Assembly (NCBI RefSeq): GCF_012927245.1
Contig: NZ_JABBGE010000009.1
Location: 124,001-188,000, forward strand
Origin: Streptomyces sp. R302
GTDB lineage: Bacteria > Actinomycetota > Actinomycetes > Streptomycetales > Streptomycetaceae
Direction: 5' to 3'
Length of the DNA stretch: 64,000 nucleotides
The notes beneath the pieces were generated by a model. That model saw nothing but the letters and a program-made list of their open reading frames with translations. It made no database searches and had not been told where the DNA came from. Positions 25,200 to 33,531 of the stretch are shown here, in pieces (the stretch's first letter is position 1; each line of letters begins with the position of its first letter). Position numbers and translations under genes: made by a program.

Positions 25200-26572
25200 T
25201 TGATCGTCTGAAGGGGTGGGTCTCGTGTCGAGTGCGTGCGGGTGTGCGGTGCTCGTGCCTACGGTTTTCTCGCCGGATGGGAGGTGATCCGGGCCGGAAC
25301 GGGCGGGGGCGATCGTGCCACAAGGAGAGGTGGCGGACACCAGGCGTGTCCGGTACACATACCGCCTTCGTGTGTCGTCCACCGCGCTTGCGGGGTTGTC
25401 GGCGGAGTGGGCGCGGTGCCGTTGGATCTGGAACGAGTGCGTTGCGGTGGCCAAGCGGGTGTACGCACACAACCAGGCATCTGGTCAGAGGGTGACCTGT
25501 GGGCCGGCGCAACTCGACAAGCTGCTGACGCAGGCTCGCGCCCGCAACCCCTGGTTGCGTGAGGGCTCTTCCGTTCCTCAGCAGCAGGTCGTGCGAGACT
25601 TCGGCTCCTCCCGAGCCAAGGCGCTGAAGGACATCAAGGCCGGGCTGCCCATCCACCGCCGGACAGGAATGCCCAGACACAAGCGGAAGAGGGACACCGA
25701 CCCGAGCCTGAACTACACCCGGCACGGATTCCGGATCAAGGACGGGCGGCTGCACCTGGCGGGTGGAATCGTCCTGACGGTGGTGTGGTCGCGGGAGCTT
25801 CCCGCCATCCCGTCCAGCGTGCGCGTATACCGCGACAACACCGGGCACTGGTACTGCTCGTTCGTCGTTCTCGTCAAACCGGAACCACTGCCCGCCACAG
25901 GCAGGGTCATCGGTATCGACTGGGGTGTGAAGGTGACCGCGACCACCACCTCCGACGCGTATGACCTGCCTTATGCAGGGCACGGGAAACAGGCCCGGGA
26001 GAAGCTGGCCGGGTATGACCGCATGATGGCCCGTCGTAAGCCGGAGAAGGGCCGGTCCGGATCGAAGGGCTACCGCACGGCGAAGAAGCTGCGGGCGAAG
26101 CTGTACAGGAAGGTCGCCCGACAGCGGCAGGACACGGTCCGCAAGTGGGCCAAGGGCGTCGTGAAAGATCATGACGAGATCGCCGTGGAGGACTTCCGTC
26201 CGGCGTTCCTGGCCAAGTCGACCATGGCGAGGAAAGCCGCCGACGCCGCCATCGGCGTCGCAGAACAGGCTCTTGTCGAGATGAGCCACAAGCACGGCAG
26301 AGCCGTGCACCTGGTCCACCCCGCGCACACCACGATGGACTGTGCGCAGTGCGGAGCGAGAGCCAAGCACGCACTGCCGCTGGGAACGCGCGTCTACAAC
26401 TGCGTCGCGTGCGGGGCCGTGTCCCCCAGAGACAGGAACTCCGCACGCGTGATGCTGATCAGGGCCGGTCTGTGCCCTGCTGGTGCTGAGGGCATAGGAC
26501 CTGGTGGGGCGCTGCCCCACCAGGCTGCCTGAGCCAGGAATTCCCTCCCCTCGGGGGAAGGAAGCAGTCAAG
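25200..26572 (+). mobile_element. TnpB-only (IS200/IS605-like) element, approximate ends
   Basis: The element contains only a tnpB gene and no tnpA. I place the left end at TTGAT (25200-25204, a common TnpB target-adjacent motif) and the right end at TCAAG (26568-26572). A C-rich/G-rich hairpin (about 26540-26563) lies just inside the right end, where IS605-type ends and the 3' part of the guide RNA are found. Ends are inferred from motif and spacing, not from an empty-site comparison. Confidence 0.55.
25315..26532 (+). CDS. tnpB: TnpB RNA-guided endonuclease
   Basis: The 405-residue protein has an intact split RuvC site: D202 (G-I-D-W-G), E292 (V-E-D-F) and D373 (R-D-R-N-S-A). A zinc ribbon uses C343-x2-C346 and C363-x2-C366. 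The N-terminal wedge/REC-like half includes R-Y-T-Y-R-L-R-V and S-S-V-P-Q-Q-Q-V. It should cut DNA with a guide RNA made from the 3' end of the element, preserving the element at its site. The GTG at 25315 is used as start; another GTG at 25330 is possible but its AAGGAG is too close. Base composition is a little less extreme than neighbours, consistent with transfer. Confidence 0.9.
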   Translation: MPQGEVADTRRVRYTYRLRVSSTALAGLSAEWARCRWIWNECVAVAKRVYAHNQASGQRVTCGPAQLDKLLTQARARNPWLREGSSVPQQQVVRDFGSSRAKALKDIKAGLPIHRRTGMPRHKRKRDTDPSLNYTRHGFRIKDGRLHLAGGIVLTVVWSRELPAIPSSVRVYRDNTGHWYCSFVVLVKPEPLPATGRVIGIDWGVKVTATTTSDAYDLPYAGHGKQAREKLAGYDRMMARRKPEKGRSGSKGYRTAKKLRAKLYRKVARQRQDTVRKWAKGVVKDHDEIAVEDFRPAFLAKSTMARKAADAAIGVAEQALVEMSHKHGRAVHLVHPAHTTMDCAQCGARAKHALPLGTRVYNCVACGAVSPRDRNSARVMLIRAGLCPAGAEGIGPGGALPHQAA

Positions 26573-26585
26573 TAGAGTCGCCGAC

Positions 26586-27812
26586 GTGAACGGTGCGATA
26601 TCGGTCGTCGGAATCGGCGCGGACGGCTGGGACGGGCTCCCCGAGAGCTCCCGCCGCCCCCTGCGCGCCGCCGAGGTGCTCATCGGCGGGCCCCGCCAGC
26701 TCGATCTCCTCCCCGCCGCCGACTGCCCCGGCGAGCGGATCGCCTGGCCCTCCCCGCTCCGCCCCGCCGTCCCCGGACTGCTCGCCGCCCACGCGGGCCG
26801 CGCGATCGCCGTCCTCGCCAGCGGCGACCCCTCCTTCCACGGCATCGCCCGCACCCTCGCCGAGACCGTCGGCGACCGGCGGCTCGACGTCCACCCGCAC
26901 CCGTCCTCCGTCTCGTACGCCTGCGCCCGGCTCGGCTGGCCGCTGGAGGCCGTCGAGACGCTCTCGCTCGTCGCCCGGCCCCTCGACGCCCTGCGCGCCG
27001 CGCTCCACCCCGGGCGCCGGCTCCTCCTCCTCGGCGAGGGCCCCGAGACCCCGGCGCGGGTCGCCGCGCTGCTCCGCGAGGCCGGCTGGGGCGGCACCAG
27101 GATCCGGGTCCTCGAACAGCTCGGCGGCCCCGCCGAACGGCTCCTCGACGCCACCGCCGCCGACTGGCCGCACCCCCGCACCGACGCCCTCCACGTCCTC
27201 GCCCTCGACTGCGTCCGCGACCCCGGCACCCGCCGCCTCGGCGCCACGCCCGGCCTGCCCGACGAGGCGTACGAGCACGACGGGCAGCTCACCAAGCGGT
27301 ACGTCCGCGCCGCCACGCTCGCCGCGCTCGCGCCCGCCCCCGGGGAACTCCTCTGGGACGTCGGCGGCGGCTCCGGCTCCATCGGCATCGAATGGATGCG
27401 GACCCACCGCGACTGCCGGGCGATCGCCGTCGAGCGCGCCCCCGAACGGGCCGCCCGCATCACCCGCAACGCCGCCGCCCTCGGCGTACCGGCCCTCCGC
27501 GTCGTCACCGGCCCGGCGCCCGCCGCGCTCACCGGCCTGCCCGCCCCCGACGCGGTCTTCATCGGCGGCGGGCTCACCGTCCCCGGCCTGCTCGACGCCT
27601 GCTGGGACGCGCTCCCCGCCGGCGGCCGGCTCGTCGCCAACACCGTGACGCTCGAATCCGAGGCGCTGCTCGCCGACCGCTACCGCCGCCACGGCGGCGA
27701 ACTCGTCCGGCTCGCGGTCTCCGCCGCCGTGCCCGTCGGCGGCTTCACCGGCTGGCGCACGGCGATGCCCGTCACGCAATGGTCCGTAACGAAGGGTTCT
27801 CCAGAGGCATGA
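26586..27812 (+). CDS. cobL: precorrin-6Y C5,15-methyltransferase (decarboxylating), CbiE-CbiT fusion
   Basis: The 408-residue protein joins an N-terminal CbiE tetrapyrrole methylase (V-V-G-I-G-A-D-G-W-D-G-L; A-V-L-A-S-G-D-P-S-F-H-G-I) to a C-terminal CbiT SAM-methyltransferase (W-D-V-G-G-G-S-G-S-I-G-I-E-W-M, residues ~260-275). It methylates C5 and C15 of the corrin ring and removes the C12 acetate carboxyl. The start is GTG at 26586, only 14 bp beyond the inferred right end of the TnpB element. It overlaps cobM by 4 bp. Confidence 0.95.
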   Translation: MNGAISVVGIGADGWDGLPESSRRPLRAAEVLIGGPRQLDLLPAADCPGERIAWPSPLRPAVPGLLAAHAGRAIAVLASGDPSFHGIARTLAETVGDRRLDVHPHPSSVSYACARLGWPLEAVETLSLVARPLDALRAALHPGRRLLLLGEGPETPARVAALLREAGWGGTRIRVLEQLGGPAERLLDATAADWPHPRTDALHVLALDCVRDPGTRRLGATPGLPDEAYEHDGQLTKRYVRAATLAALAPAPGELLWDVGGGSGSIGIEWMRTHRDCRAIAVERAPERAARITRNAAALGVPALRVVTGPAPAALTGLPAPDAVFIGGGLTVPGLLDACWDALPAGGRLVANTVTLESEALLADRYRRHGGELVRLAVSAAVPVGGFTGWRTAMPVTQWSVTKGSPEA

Positions 27813-28558
27813 CCGTCTACTTCATCGGCGCGGGCCCCGGCGCCGCCGACCTCATCACCGTGCGCGGCGCCCGCACCCTCGCGGCCTGCGGGGTCTGCCT
27901 CTACGCCGGCTCCCTCGTCCCCGCCGAACTCCTCGCCGAGTGCCCGCCCGGCGCGAAGCTCGTCGACACGGCGAACCTGCACCTGGACGAGATCGTCGCG
28001 GAGATCACCGCCGCCCACGAGGCCGGCCAGGACGTGGCCCGGCTCCACTCCGGCGACCCGTCCGTCTTCTCCGCCATGGCCGAGCAGATGCGCCGGCTCG
28101 ACGCGGCCGGCATCCCGTACGAGGTCGTGCCCGGCGTCCCGGCCTTCGCCGCCGCGGCGGCCGCGCTCAAGCGCGAGCTGACCGTCCCCACGGTCGGCCA
28201 GACGGTCATCCTCACCCGCATCGCCCAGCAGGCCACGCCCATGCCGGAGGGCGAGGACCTCGCCACGCTCGGCCGCAGCGGCGCCCTGCTCGTCCTCCAC
28301 CTCGGCGCCCGCTACGCCGACCGGATCGTCTCCGAACTGATCCCCCACTACGGCGCCGACTGCCCGGCCGCCGTCGTCGCCATGGCCAGCCGCCCCGACG
28401 AGCTCGTCCTGCGCGGCACCCTGGAGGACATCGCGGGCCAGGTGAAGGAGGCCGGCATCACCAAGACGGCCGTCATCATCGTCGGCCGCACCCTCGCCGC
28501 CTCCGAGTTCCGCGACAGCCACCTCTACGACCCGGCCCGCGACCGCCACACCTGCTGA
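27809..28558 (+). CDS. cobM: precorrin-4 C11-methyltransferase
   Basis: This 249-residue tetrapyrrole methylase has V-Y-F-I-G-A-G-P-G-A-A-D-L-I-T-V-R-G at the N-terminus, Y-A-G-S-L-V-P, H-S-G-D-P-S-V-F-S-A-M-A-E-Q and V-P-G-V-P-A-F-A-A-A-A-A. These are CobM/CbiF motifs. It adds the C11 methyl to precorrin-4 using S-adenosylmethionine. Translation is coupled to cobL by the ATGA overlap at 27809-27812. It is followed by four 9-bp repeats and a terminator. Confidence 0.95.
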   Translation: MTVYFIGAGPGAADLITVRGARTLAACGVCLYAGSLVPAELLAECPPGAKLVDTANLHLDEIVAEITAAHEAGQDVARLHSGDPSVFSAMAEQMRRLDAAGIPYEVVPGVPAFAAAAAALKRELTVPTVGQTVILTRIAQQATPMPEGEDLATLGRSGALLVLHLGARYADRIVSELIPHYGADCPAAVVAMASRPDELVLRGTLEDIAGQVKEAGITKTAVIIVGRTLAASEFRDSHLYDPARDRHTC

Positions 28559-28560
28559 CG

Positions 28561-28596
28561 CAGCCGACGCAGCCGACACAGCCGACACAGCCGACA
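28561..28596. repeat. four tandem 9-bp repeats (CAGCCGACR)
   Basis: CAGCCGACG followed by three copies of CAGCCGACA sits two bases after the cobM stop and just before the terminator. It looks like replication slippage in a non-coding 3' region. Confidence 0.9.
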
Positions 28597-28603
28597 CAGC
28601 GAA

Positions 28604-28627
28604 GGCCGGACCCGTACCGGTCCGGCC
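28604..28627. terminator. terminator after cobLM
   Basis: Perfect 9-bp stem GGCCGGACC / GGTCCGGCC with a 6-base loop lies between convergent cobM and the bL37 gene, 46 bp past cobM and 18 bp past the bL37 stop, so it can serve both. Confidence 0.78.
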
Positions 28628-28644
28628 TCCGTCCTCGCCACGGC

Positions 28645-28719
28645 TCAGGCGTTGGGCCGCTTGCCGTGGTTCGCCTTCTTCTTCTTCCGCGCCCGCTTCT
28701 TGTTGCCGCGCTTCGCCAT
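28645..28719 (-). CDS. 50S ribosomal protein bL37 (24 residues)
   Basis: A 24-residue, extremely basic peptide reads M-A-K-R-G-N-K-K-R-A-R then a Lys run and A-N-H-G-K-R-P-N-A at the C-terminus. This matches bL37, the short actinobacterial large-subunit protein seen in mycobacterial ribosomes. GAGGGAG lies 6 bp upstream of the ATG. It is too short for usual gene calling, and is inserted, on the opposite strand, in the cobalamin gene region. Confidence 0.82.
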   Translation of the reverse strand: MAKRGNKKRARKKKKANHGKRPNA

Positions 28720-28811
28720 GGGACTCCCTCTCTCGCGGGGGTTTCGTCGGGGCAAGCCTAGGGTCGGGGGCGGTGCGCCGCATGTCGGCGCCACCCCCTT
28801 CAATGGGTCCC

Positions 28812-29498
28812 ATGACCGTCTACGACGTGGCCCGGGCGCTGCCGGGCATCGAGGAACTGCGCGACCGTTCCCGGGGCCTCGCGATGCTGGACGCCGTGCT
28901 GAGCCCCGCGTGGGAGGGCCGGTACTACTCCTTCGACGCCCACTGGTCCGAGACCGAGCAGCTGGCGTCGATGAAGGACGGCCAGGGCGGTGAGTACACG
29001 ATCGTCCTCTCCCCGGCGGGGGCCTTCGCCCGCGTCTTCGACCACGAGTCGCCGCTGAGCCCGTACGGGCCCCTCGCCGACGGCGCGACCTGGTCCGGCG
29101 TGCTCGACGGCGTCCCGGACGCCTTCCGCGAGTACCTGGCGGAGCCCGCCTTCCTCGACGAGGACGACGTCCACGTCACCACCGCCTGCCTGTGGCGCGA
29201 GCCCGCGGACACCACCTGGCGCACCGGCCCCGTCGCCTTCCCCGGCCTGGAGGACCACCCGGACCCGGACGGCTCCGGCCGCCTCCTCCGCCTCCTCCTC
29301 GTGGACGGCACCGCGGAGGCGTACGCCGAGTGGGCCTCGGAGTACTACGCGACCCCCGTCGACCTCGACGCCGTCCGCCACGTCCTCGCCCTGCGCCCGC
29401 TGACCCCGGAGGTCGTCGCCGTCCTCGACGCCGGGGTGACGCTCGCCGACCTGGCCGAGGACGTCGCCGAGATCGGCTACCCGGCCGCGGACGGCTGA
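28812..29498 (+). CDS. hypothetical protein
   Basis: This 228-residue soluble acidic protein starts M-T-V-Y-D-V-A-R-A-L-P-G-I-E-E-L-R-D-R-S-R-G and has W-E-G-R-Y-Y-S-F-D-A-H-W-S-E-T-E-Q-L-A-S-M-K-D-G-Q-G-G-E-Y. No catalytic motif is recognised. No good ribosome binding site precedes the ATG at 28812 or the in-frame ATG at 28803, so it may be translated from a leaderless or near-leaderless mRNA. It separates cobM/bL37 from cbiD with no evident role in B12 synthesis. Confidence 0.72.
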   Translation: MTVYDVARALPGIEELRDRSRGLAMLDAVLSPAWEGRYYSFDAHWSETEQLASMKDGQGGEYTIVLSPAGAFARVFDHESPLSPYGPLADGATWSGVLDGVPDAFREYLAEPAFLDEDDVHVTTACLWREPADTTWRTGPVAFPGLEDHPDPDGSGRLLRLLLVDGTAEAYAEWASEYYATPVDLDAVRHVLALRPLTPEVVAVLDAGVTLADLAEDVAEIGYPAADG

Positions 29499-29532
29499 CC
29501 GGCGGGGCCCGTCCCCGCGGCCCGCGTCCGGT

Positions 29533-30648
29533 TCACGGCCCCGCCACCGCCGAGCGGCCCACCACGACGCCCGCGCGGTCGATGCAGATCACGTCGACGG
29601 CGACCGGGGCGCCGCGGAGGACCGCGAGGGCCTCGTCGCGGGCGCGGGCGGCCACCAGGTCGCCGAGGGGGACGCCGGCCGCCTCGCAGAGGCGGAGGGC
29701 GGCCAGGCCCGTGTTGGCGGCGGCGACCTCCGCCGCCAGCGACGCGGACGCGCCCGCCTCGCGGGCCAGGTCCGCCAGGAAGCCCTTGTCGACCTGGGAG
29801 CGGGCCGAGTGGAGGTCCAGATGGCCGGCGGCCAGCTTGGAGAGCTTCGCGAAGCCGCCGCAGACCGTGAGCCGGTCGACGGGGTGGCGGCGGACGTACT
29901 TCAGGACGGCGCCGGCGAAGTCGCCCATGTCGAGGAGGGCGATCTCCGGCAGGTCGTACAGCTCCGTCACCGTGCGCTCCGAGGTGGAGCCCGTACAGCC
30001 GGCGACGTGGGTGAGGCCGCCTGCGCGGGCCACGTCGACGCCCCGGCGGATGGAGTCGATCCAGGCCGAGCACGAGTAGGGGACGACGACGCCGGTCGTG
30101 CCGAGGACCGACAGACCGCCGAGGATGCCGATGCGCGGGTTCCAGGTGGAGCGGGCGATCTCGGCGCCGTCGTCGATCGAGAGCGTGATCTCGACGTCCC
30201 CGGGGGCGCCGTGCGCCGCCGCCACCGCCGCCACGTGCTCCCGCATCAGCCGCCGCGGCACCGGGTTGATCGCCGGTTCGCCGACCTCCAGGGGCAGGCC
30301 CGGCAGGGTGACCGTGCCGACGCCCTCGCCCGCGCGGAACACGACGCCGGAGCCCGCCGGCAGGAGCCGTACCGTCGAGCGGATCACCGCGCCGTGCGTG
30401 ACGTCCGGGTCGTCGCCCGCGTCCTTCACCACCGCCGCCATCGCCGCGCCCGCCGTCAGCGACTCGGCCGTGAGCGCGAACGACGGCGTCTGCCCCTTCG
30501 GCAGCGTGATCGTCACCGGGTCCGGGAAGTCACCCGTGAGCAGCGCCGTGTACGCGGCGGTCGTCGCGGCCGTCGCGCACGCGCCGGTCGTCCAGCCGGG
30601 CCGCAGACCGGTGTGCTTGAGTTGGGCCTCGCGCCCGCCGGTACTCAC
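29533..30648 (-). CDS. cbiD: cobalt-precorrin-5B C1-methyltransferase (CbiD)
   Basis: The 371-residue protein has the CbiD N-terminus L-R-P-G-W-T-T-G-A-C-A-T-A-A-T-T-A-A, followed by V-V-K-D-A-G-D-D-P-D-V-T-H-G and the central G-I-L-G-G-L-S-V-L-G-T-T-G-V-V-V-P-Y-S. CbiD methylates C1 with loss of acetaldehyde in the oxygen-independent route. The start is GTG at 30648 with AGGAG 7 bp upstream. It is divergent from cobK with only 12 bp between start codons. Its presence next to aerobic-type genes makes the pathway a hybrid. Confidence 0.95.
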   Translation of the reverse strand: MSTGGREAQLKHTGLRPGWTTGACATAATTAAYTALLTGDFPDPVTITLPKGQTPSFALTAESLTAGAAMAAVVKDAGDDPDVTHGAVIRSTVRLLPAGSGVVFRAGEGVGTVTLPGLPLEVGEPAINPVPRRLMREHVAAVAAAHGAPGDVEITLSIDDGAEIARSTWNPRIGILGGLSVLGTTGVVVPYSCSAWIDSIRRGVDVARAGGLTHVAGCTGSTSERTVTELYDLPEIALLDMGDFAGAVLKYVRRHPVDRLTVCGGFAKLSKLAAGHLDLHSARSQVDKGFLADLAREAGASASLAAEVAAANTGLAALRLCEAAGVPLGDLVAARARDEALAVLRGAPVAVDVICIDRAGVVVGRSAVAGP

Positions 30649-30660
30649 GAAGAGGCTCCT

Positions 30661-31410
30661 ATGCACGTACTCATTCTCGGAGGGACGACCGAGGCCCGCG
30701 TCCTGGCCGGGCTGCTGCACCCCCGGACGCGGGTGACCAGCTCCCTCGCCGGGCGCGTCGCCACGCCCCGGCTGCCGGCCGGCGAGGTGCGGATCGGCGG
30801 CTTCGGCGGCGCCGAAGGCCTCGCGGAATGGGTGCGGGAGCACGCCGTGGACGCGGTCATCGACGCCACCCATCCCTTCGCCGAGCGGATCAGCTTCAAC
30901 GCGGCCCGGGCGGCCGCCACCGCCCATGTTCCCCTGCTGGCGCTGCGCCGCCCCGGGTGGGTCCCGGGGGACGGCGACGACTGGCGCGACGTGGGCTCCC
31001 TGGAGGAGGCGGCCGCGGCGCTGGACGGGCTCGGCGAAAGGGTCTTCCTCACCACCGGCCGGATGGGGCTCGCCGCCTTCGCCGGCCGGCCCGAGCGGTT
31101 CCTCGTCCGCTCCGTGGACGCGCCCGAGGCGCCGATGCCCGCACACACCGAAGTCCTGCTCGACCGGGGCCCGTTCACCCTCGACGGCGAACGGGACCTG
31201 CTGGCCCGCCACCGCATCGACGTGCTCGTCACGAAGGACTCCGGCGGCGCCGCCACCGCCCCCAAACTCACCGCCGCCCGCGAGGCCGGCATCCCGGTCG
31301 TCGTCGTCCGCCGCCCCCCGGTCCCGGAGGGCGTCCCGACGGCGACGACACCGGATCGGGCCGCGGAGTGGGCGGCGGAGCGGGCGGCGGAGCGGGCCCG
31401 TCAGCCGTAG
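30661..31410 (+). CDS. cobK: precorrin-6A reductase
   Basis: This 249-residue Rossmann-like enzyme has H-V-L-I-L-G-G-T-T-E-A-R-V-L-A, V-I-D-A-T-H-P-F-A-E, F-L-T-T-G-R and V-T-K-D-S-G-G motifs of CobK/CbiJ. It reduces precorrin-6A to 6B with NADPH. The gene is divergent from cbiD and convergent with cobIJ, overlapping the end of the latter by 10 bp (31401-31410). It is thus a single-gene island inside otherwise leftward cob genes. Confidence 0.94.
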   Translation: MHVLILGGTTEARVLAGLLHPRTRVTSSLAGRVATPRLPAGEVRIGGFGGAEGLAEWVREHAVDAVIDATHPFAERISFNAARAAATAHVPLLALRRPGWVPGDGDDWRDVGSLEEAAAALDGLGERVFLTTGRMGLAAFAGRPERFLVRSVDAPEAPMPAHTEVLLDRGPFTLDGERDLLARHRIDVLVTKDSGGAATAPKLTAAREAGIPVVVVRRPPVPEGVPTATTPDRAAEWAAERAAERARQP

Positions 31411-32897
31411 CGCCTCGGGGTCCAGGTGATCGTGCGGCCGTCGCCGCGGTCGACGGCGCGGGTCTGGGAGGAGCCGATGAGGAGGAGGGTGCGCATGTCG
31501 ACCTCCGCCGGGTCCAGGGTCTTCAGGGTGAGGACGCGGACGGACTGCTCCGGGCCGCCGACGTCGCGGGCGACGACGACGGGGGTGTCGGGGGAGCGGA
31601 GTTCCAGGAGGAGGTCGCGGGCGGCGGCCACCTGGTGGGTGCGGGACTTCGAGCCGGGGTTGTAGAGGGCGAGGACGAGGTCGGCCTCGGCGGCGGCGCG
31701 CAGGCGGGCCGCGATGACGTCCCAGGGCTTGAGGCGGTCGGAGAGGGAGATCGTGGCGTAGTCGTGGCCGAGGGGGGCGCCGGCCGCGGCGGCGGCGGCG
31801 TTGGCGGCGGTCACGCCGGGGAGGACCCGGACGGGGACGTCCGCGTACGCCGGCTCGCAGGCGACCTCCAGGACGGCCGTCGCCATGGCGAAGACGCCGG
31901 GGTCGCCGCCGGAGACGACCGCGACCCGGTGGCCGCGGCGGGCCAGGTCGAGGGCGAACTCGGCGCGCTCCGACTCGACCTTGTTGTCGGAGCCGTGCCG
32001 GATCTGGCCGGGGCGCAGGACCGGGACGCGGTCGAGGTAGGTGGTGTAGCCGACGAGCACGTCGGCGTTGACGAGCGCGCCGCGCGACTCGGGGGTCAGC
32101 CAGGGGGCGCCCGCCGGGCCGGTGCCGACGACGGTGACCTCGCCCGTCTCCCGTACCGGGTTCTCGCGGTCGATGCGGGAGGGGAGGACGGCGACGGAGA
32201 AGTACGGGACGGTCGACGGGTCCACGTCCGCGAGCTGCTCCGTGCGCTCGCCCGCCATGAACGCCCGTTCCACGTACCGGGCGTCCTCCAGCCGACCCGC
32301 TCGTTCCAGGGCGCGGCGCACGGTGGGGAAGGTGCGGCCGAGCTTCATCACGACCGCCGAGTCGGTGCCCGCGAGGCGGGCCGCCAGCTCGTCCTCCGGC
32401 AGGGTGCCGGGGATGATCGTGAGGACCTCCTCGGCCTCGCACAGCGGTTCGCCGAGCCGGGCGGCGGCGGCGCTGACGGAGGTGACGCCGGGGATGACGG
32501 TGGTGTCGTACCGGTCCGCGAGCCGCTTGTGCATGTGCTGGTAGGAGCCGTAGAACAGCGGGTCGCCCTCGGCGAGGACGGCGACCGTGCGGCCCGCGTC
32601 GAGGTGGGCGGCGAGCCGGGCCGCGGCCTCCTCGTAGAAGTCGTCGAGCGCGCCCCGGTAGCCGCCGGGGTGGTCGGTCGTCTCCACGGTGAGCGGGTAC
32701 ATCAGCCGCTCCTCGATGTGGTCCTCGCGGAGGTGGGGGGCGGCGATGGAGCGCGCTATCGAGCGGCCGTGGCGGGCCGAGTGGTAGGCGACGACGTCGG
32801 CCTCGGCGATCGCCTTCACGGCGGCGAGGGTGAGCAGCTCCGGGTCGCCGGGGCCGAGGCCGACGCCGTACAGCTTGCCGGTCACGGGGGTGGTCAT
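31401..32897 (-). CDS. cobIJ: fused precorrin-2 C20- / precorrin-3B C17-methyltransferase (CobI-CobJ)
   Basis: The 498-residue protein contains two tetrapyrrole methylase domains. The first (residues ~8-245: L-Y-G-V-G-L-G-P-G-D-P-E-L-L-T-L-A and L-A-E-G-D-P-L-F-Y-G-S-Y) is CobI, and the second (~250-490: V-V-G-T-G-P-A-G-A-P-W-L-T and V-S-G-G-D-P-G-V-F-A-M-A) is CobJ, including ring contraction. The fusion is standard in actinobacteria. The ATG overlaps the cobH stop (ATGA at 32894-32897), so the two are translationally coupled. Confidence 0.95.
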   Translation of the reverse strand: MTTPVTGKLYGVGLGPGDPELLTLAAVKAIAEADVVAYHSARHGRSIARSIAAPHLREDHIEERLMYPLTVETTDHPGGYRGALDDFYEEAAARLAAHLDAGRTVAVLAEGDPLFYGSYQHMHKRLADRYDTTVIPGVTSVSAAAARLGEPLCEAEEVLTIIPGTLPEDELAARLAGTDSAVVMKLGRTFPTVRRALERAGRLEDARYVERAFMAGERTEQLADVDPSTVPYFSVAVLPSRIDRENPVRETGEVTVVGTGPAGAPWLTPESRGALVNADVLVGYTTYLDRVPVLRPGQIRHGSDNKVESERAEFALDLARRGHRVAVVSGGDPGVFAMATAVLEVACEPAYADVPVRVLPGVTAANAAAAAAGAPLGHDYATISLSDRLKPWDVIAARLRAAAEADLVLALYNPGSKSRTHQVAAARDLLLELRSPDTPVVVARDVGGPEQSVRVLTLKTLDPAEVDMRTLLLIGSSQTRAVDRGDGRTITWTPRRYG

Positions 32898-33529
32898 GCC
32901 TGGATCTCCGGTTCGTGCGCGAGGGCGTTGAGGGCGGCGGCGGTGATGGCGCTGCCGCCGCGCCGGCCGCGGACCACCAGGTAGTCGAGGCCGAGCTCGT
33001 TGGCGGCGAGGGCGTCCTTGGACTCGGCGGCGCCGATGAAGCCGACGGGGATGCCGAGGACGGCGGCCGGCCTCGGCGCGCCCTTCGCGATCATCTCCAG
33101 GAGGTGGAAGAGGGCGGTGGGGGCGTTGCCGATGGCGACGACGGAGCCTTCGAGGCGGTCCCGCCACAGTTCGAGGGCGGCGGCCGAGCGGGTGGTGCCG
33201 AGCTCGGCGGCGAGCGCGGGGACGGCCGGGTCGGAGAGCGCGCAGAGCACCTCGTTGTCGGCGGGCAGCCGCTTGCGGGTGACGCCGGAGGCGACCATCT
33301 GCGCGTCGCAGAGGATGGGGGCGCCGGCCCGGAGCGCGGCGCGGGCGTTCGCGACGACCCCGGAGGAGTACGCGAGGTCCCGGACGAGGTCGGTCATGCC
33401 GCAGGCGTGGATCATGCGGACGGCGACCGTGGCGAGGTCGTCGGGCAGCCCGCCGAGGTCGGCCTCGGCGCGGATCGTGGCGAAGGAGCGGCGGTAGATC
33501 TCGGCGCCGTCCTTCTCGTACTCGTACAT
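32894..33529 (-). CDS. cobH: precorrin-8X methylmutase
   Basis: The 211-residue enzyme has Y-E-K-D-G-A-E-I-Y-R-R-S-F-A-T-I, the catalytic-His motif R-M-I-H-A-C-G-M, D-A-Q-M-V-A-S-G and I-G-N-A-P-T-A-L-F-H-L-L-E. It moves the C11 methyl to C12 to yield hydrogenobyrinic acid. It is co-transcribed leftward between cobG (2-bp gap) and cobIJ (overlap). Confidence 0.96.
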   Translation of the reverse strand: MYEYEKDGAEIYRRSFATIRAEADLGGLPDDLATVAVRMIHACGMTDLVRDLAYSSGVVANARAALRAGAPILCDAQMVASGVTRKRLPADNEVLCALSDPAVPALAAELGTTRSAAALELWRDRLEGSVVAIGNAPTALFHLLEMIAKGAPRPAAVLGIPVGFIGAAESKDALAANELGLDYLVVRGRRGGSAITAAALNALAHEPEIQA

Positions 33530-33531
33530 CC

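Noticed and set aside
28561..28596. 9-bp tandem repeats considered as a CRISPR-like or regulatory array
   Set aside because: Units are contiguous without spacers and too short; simple slippage after the cobM stop explains them.
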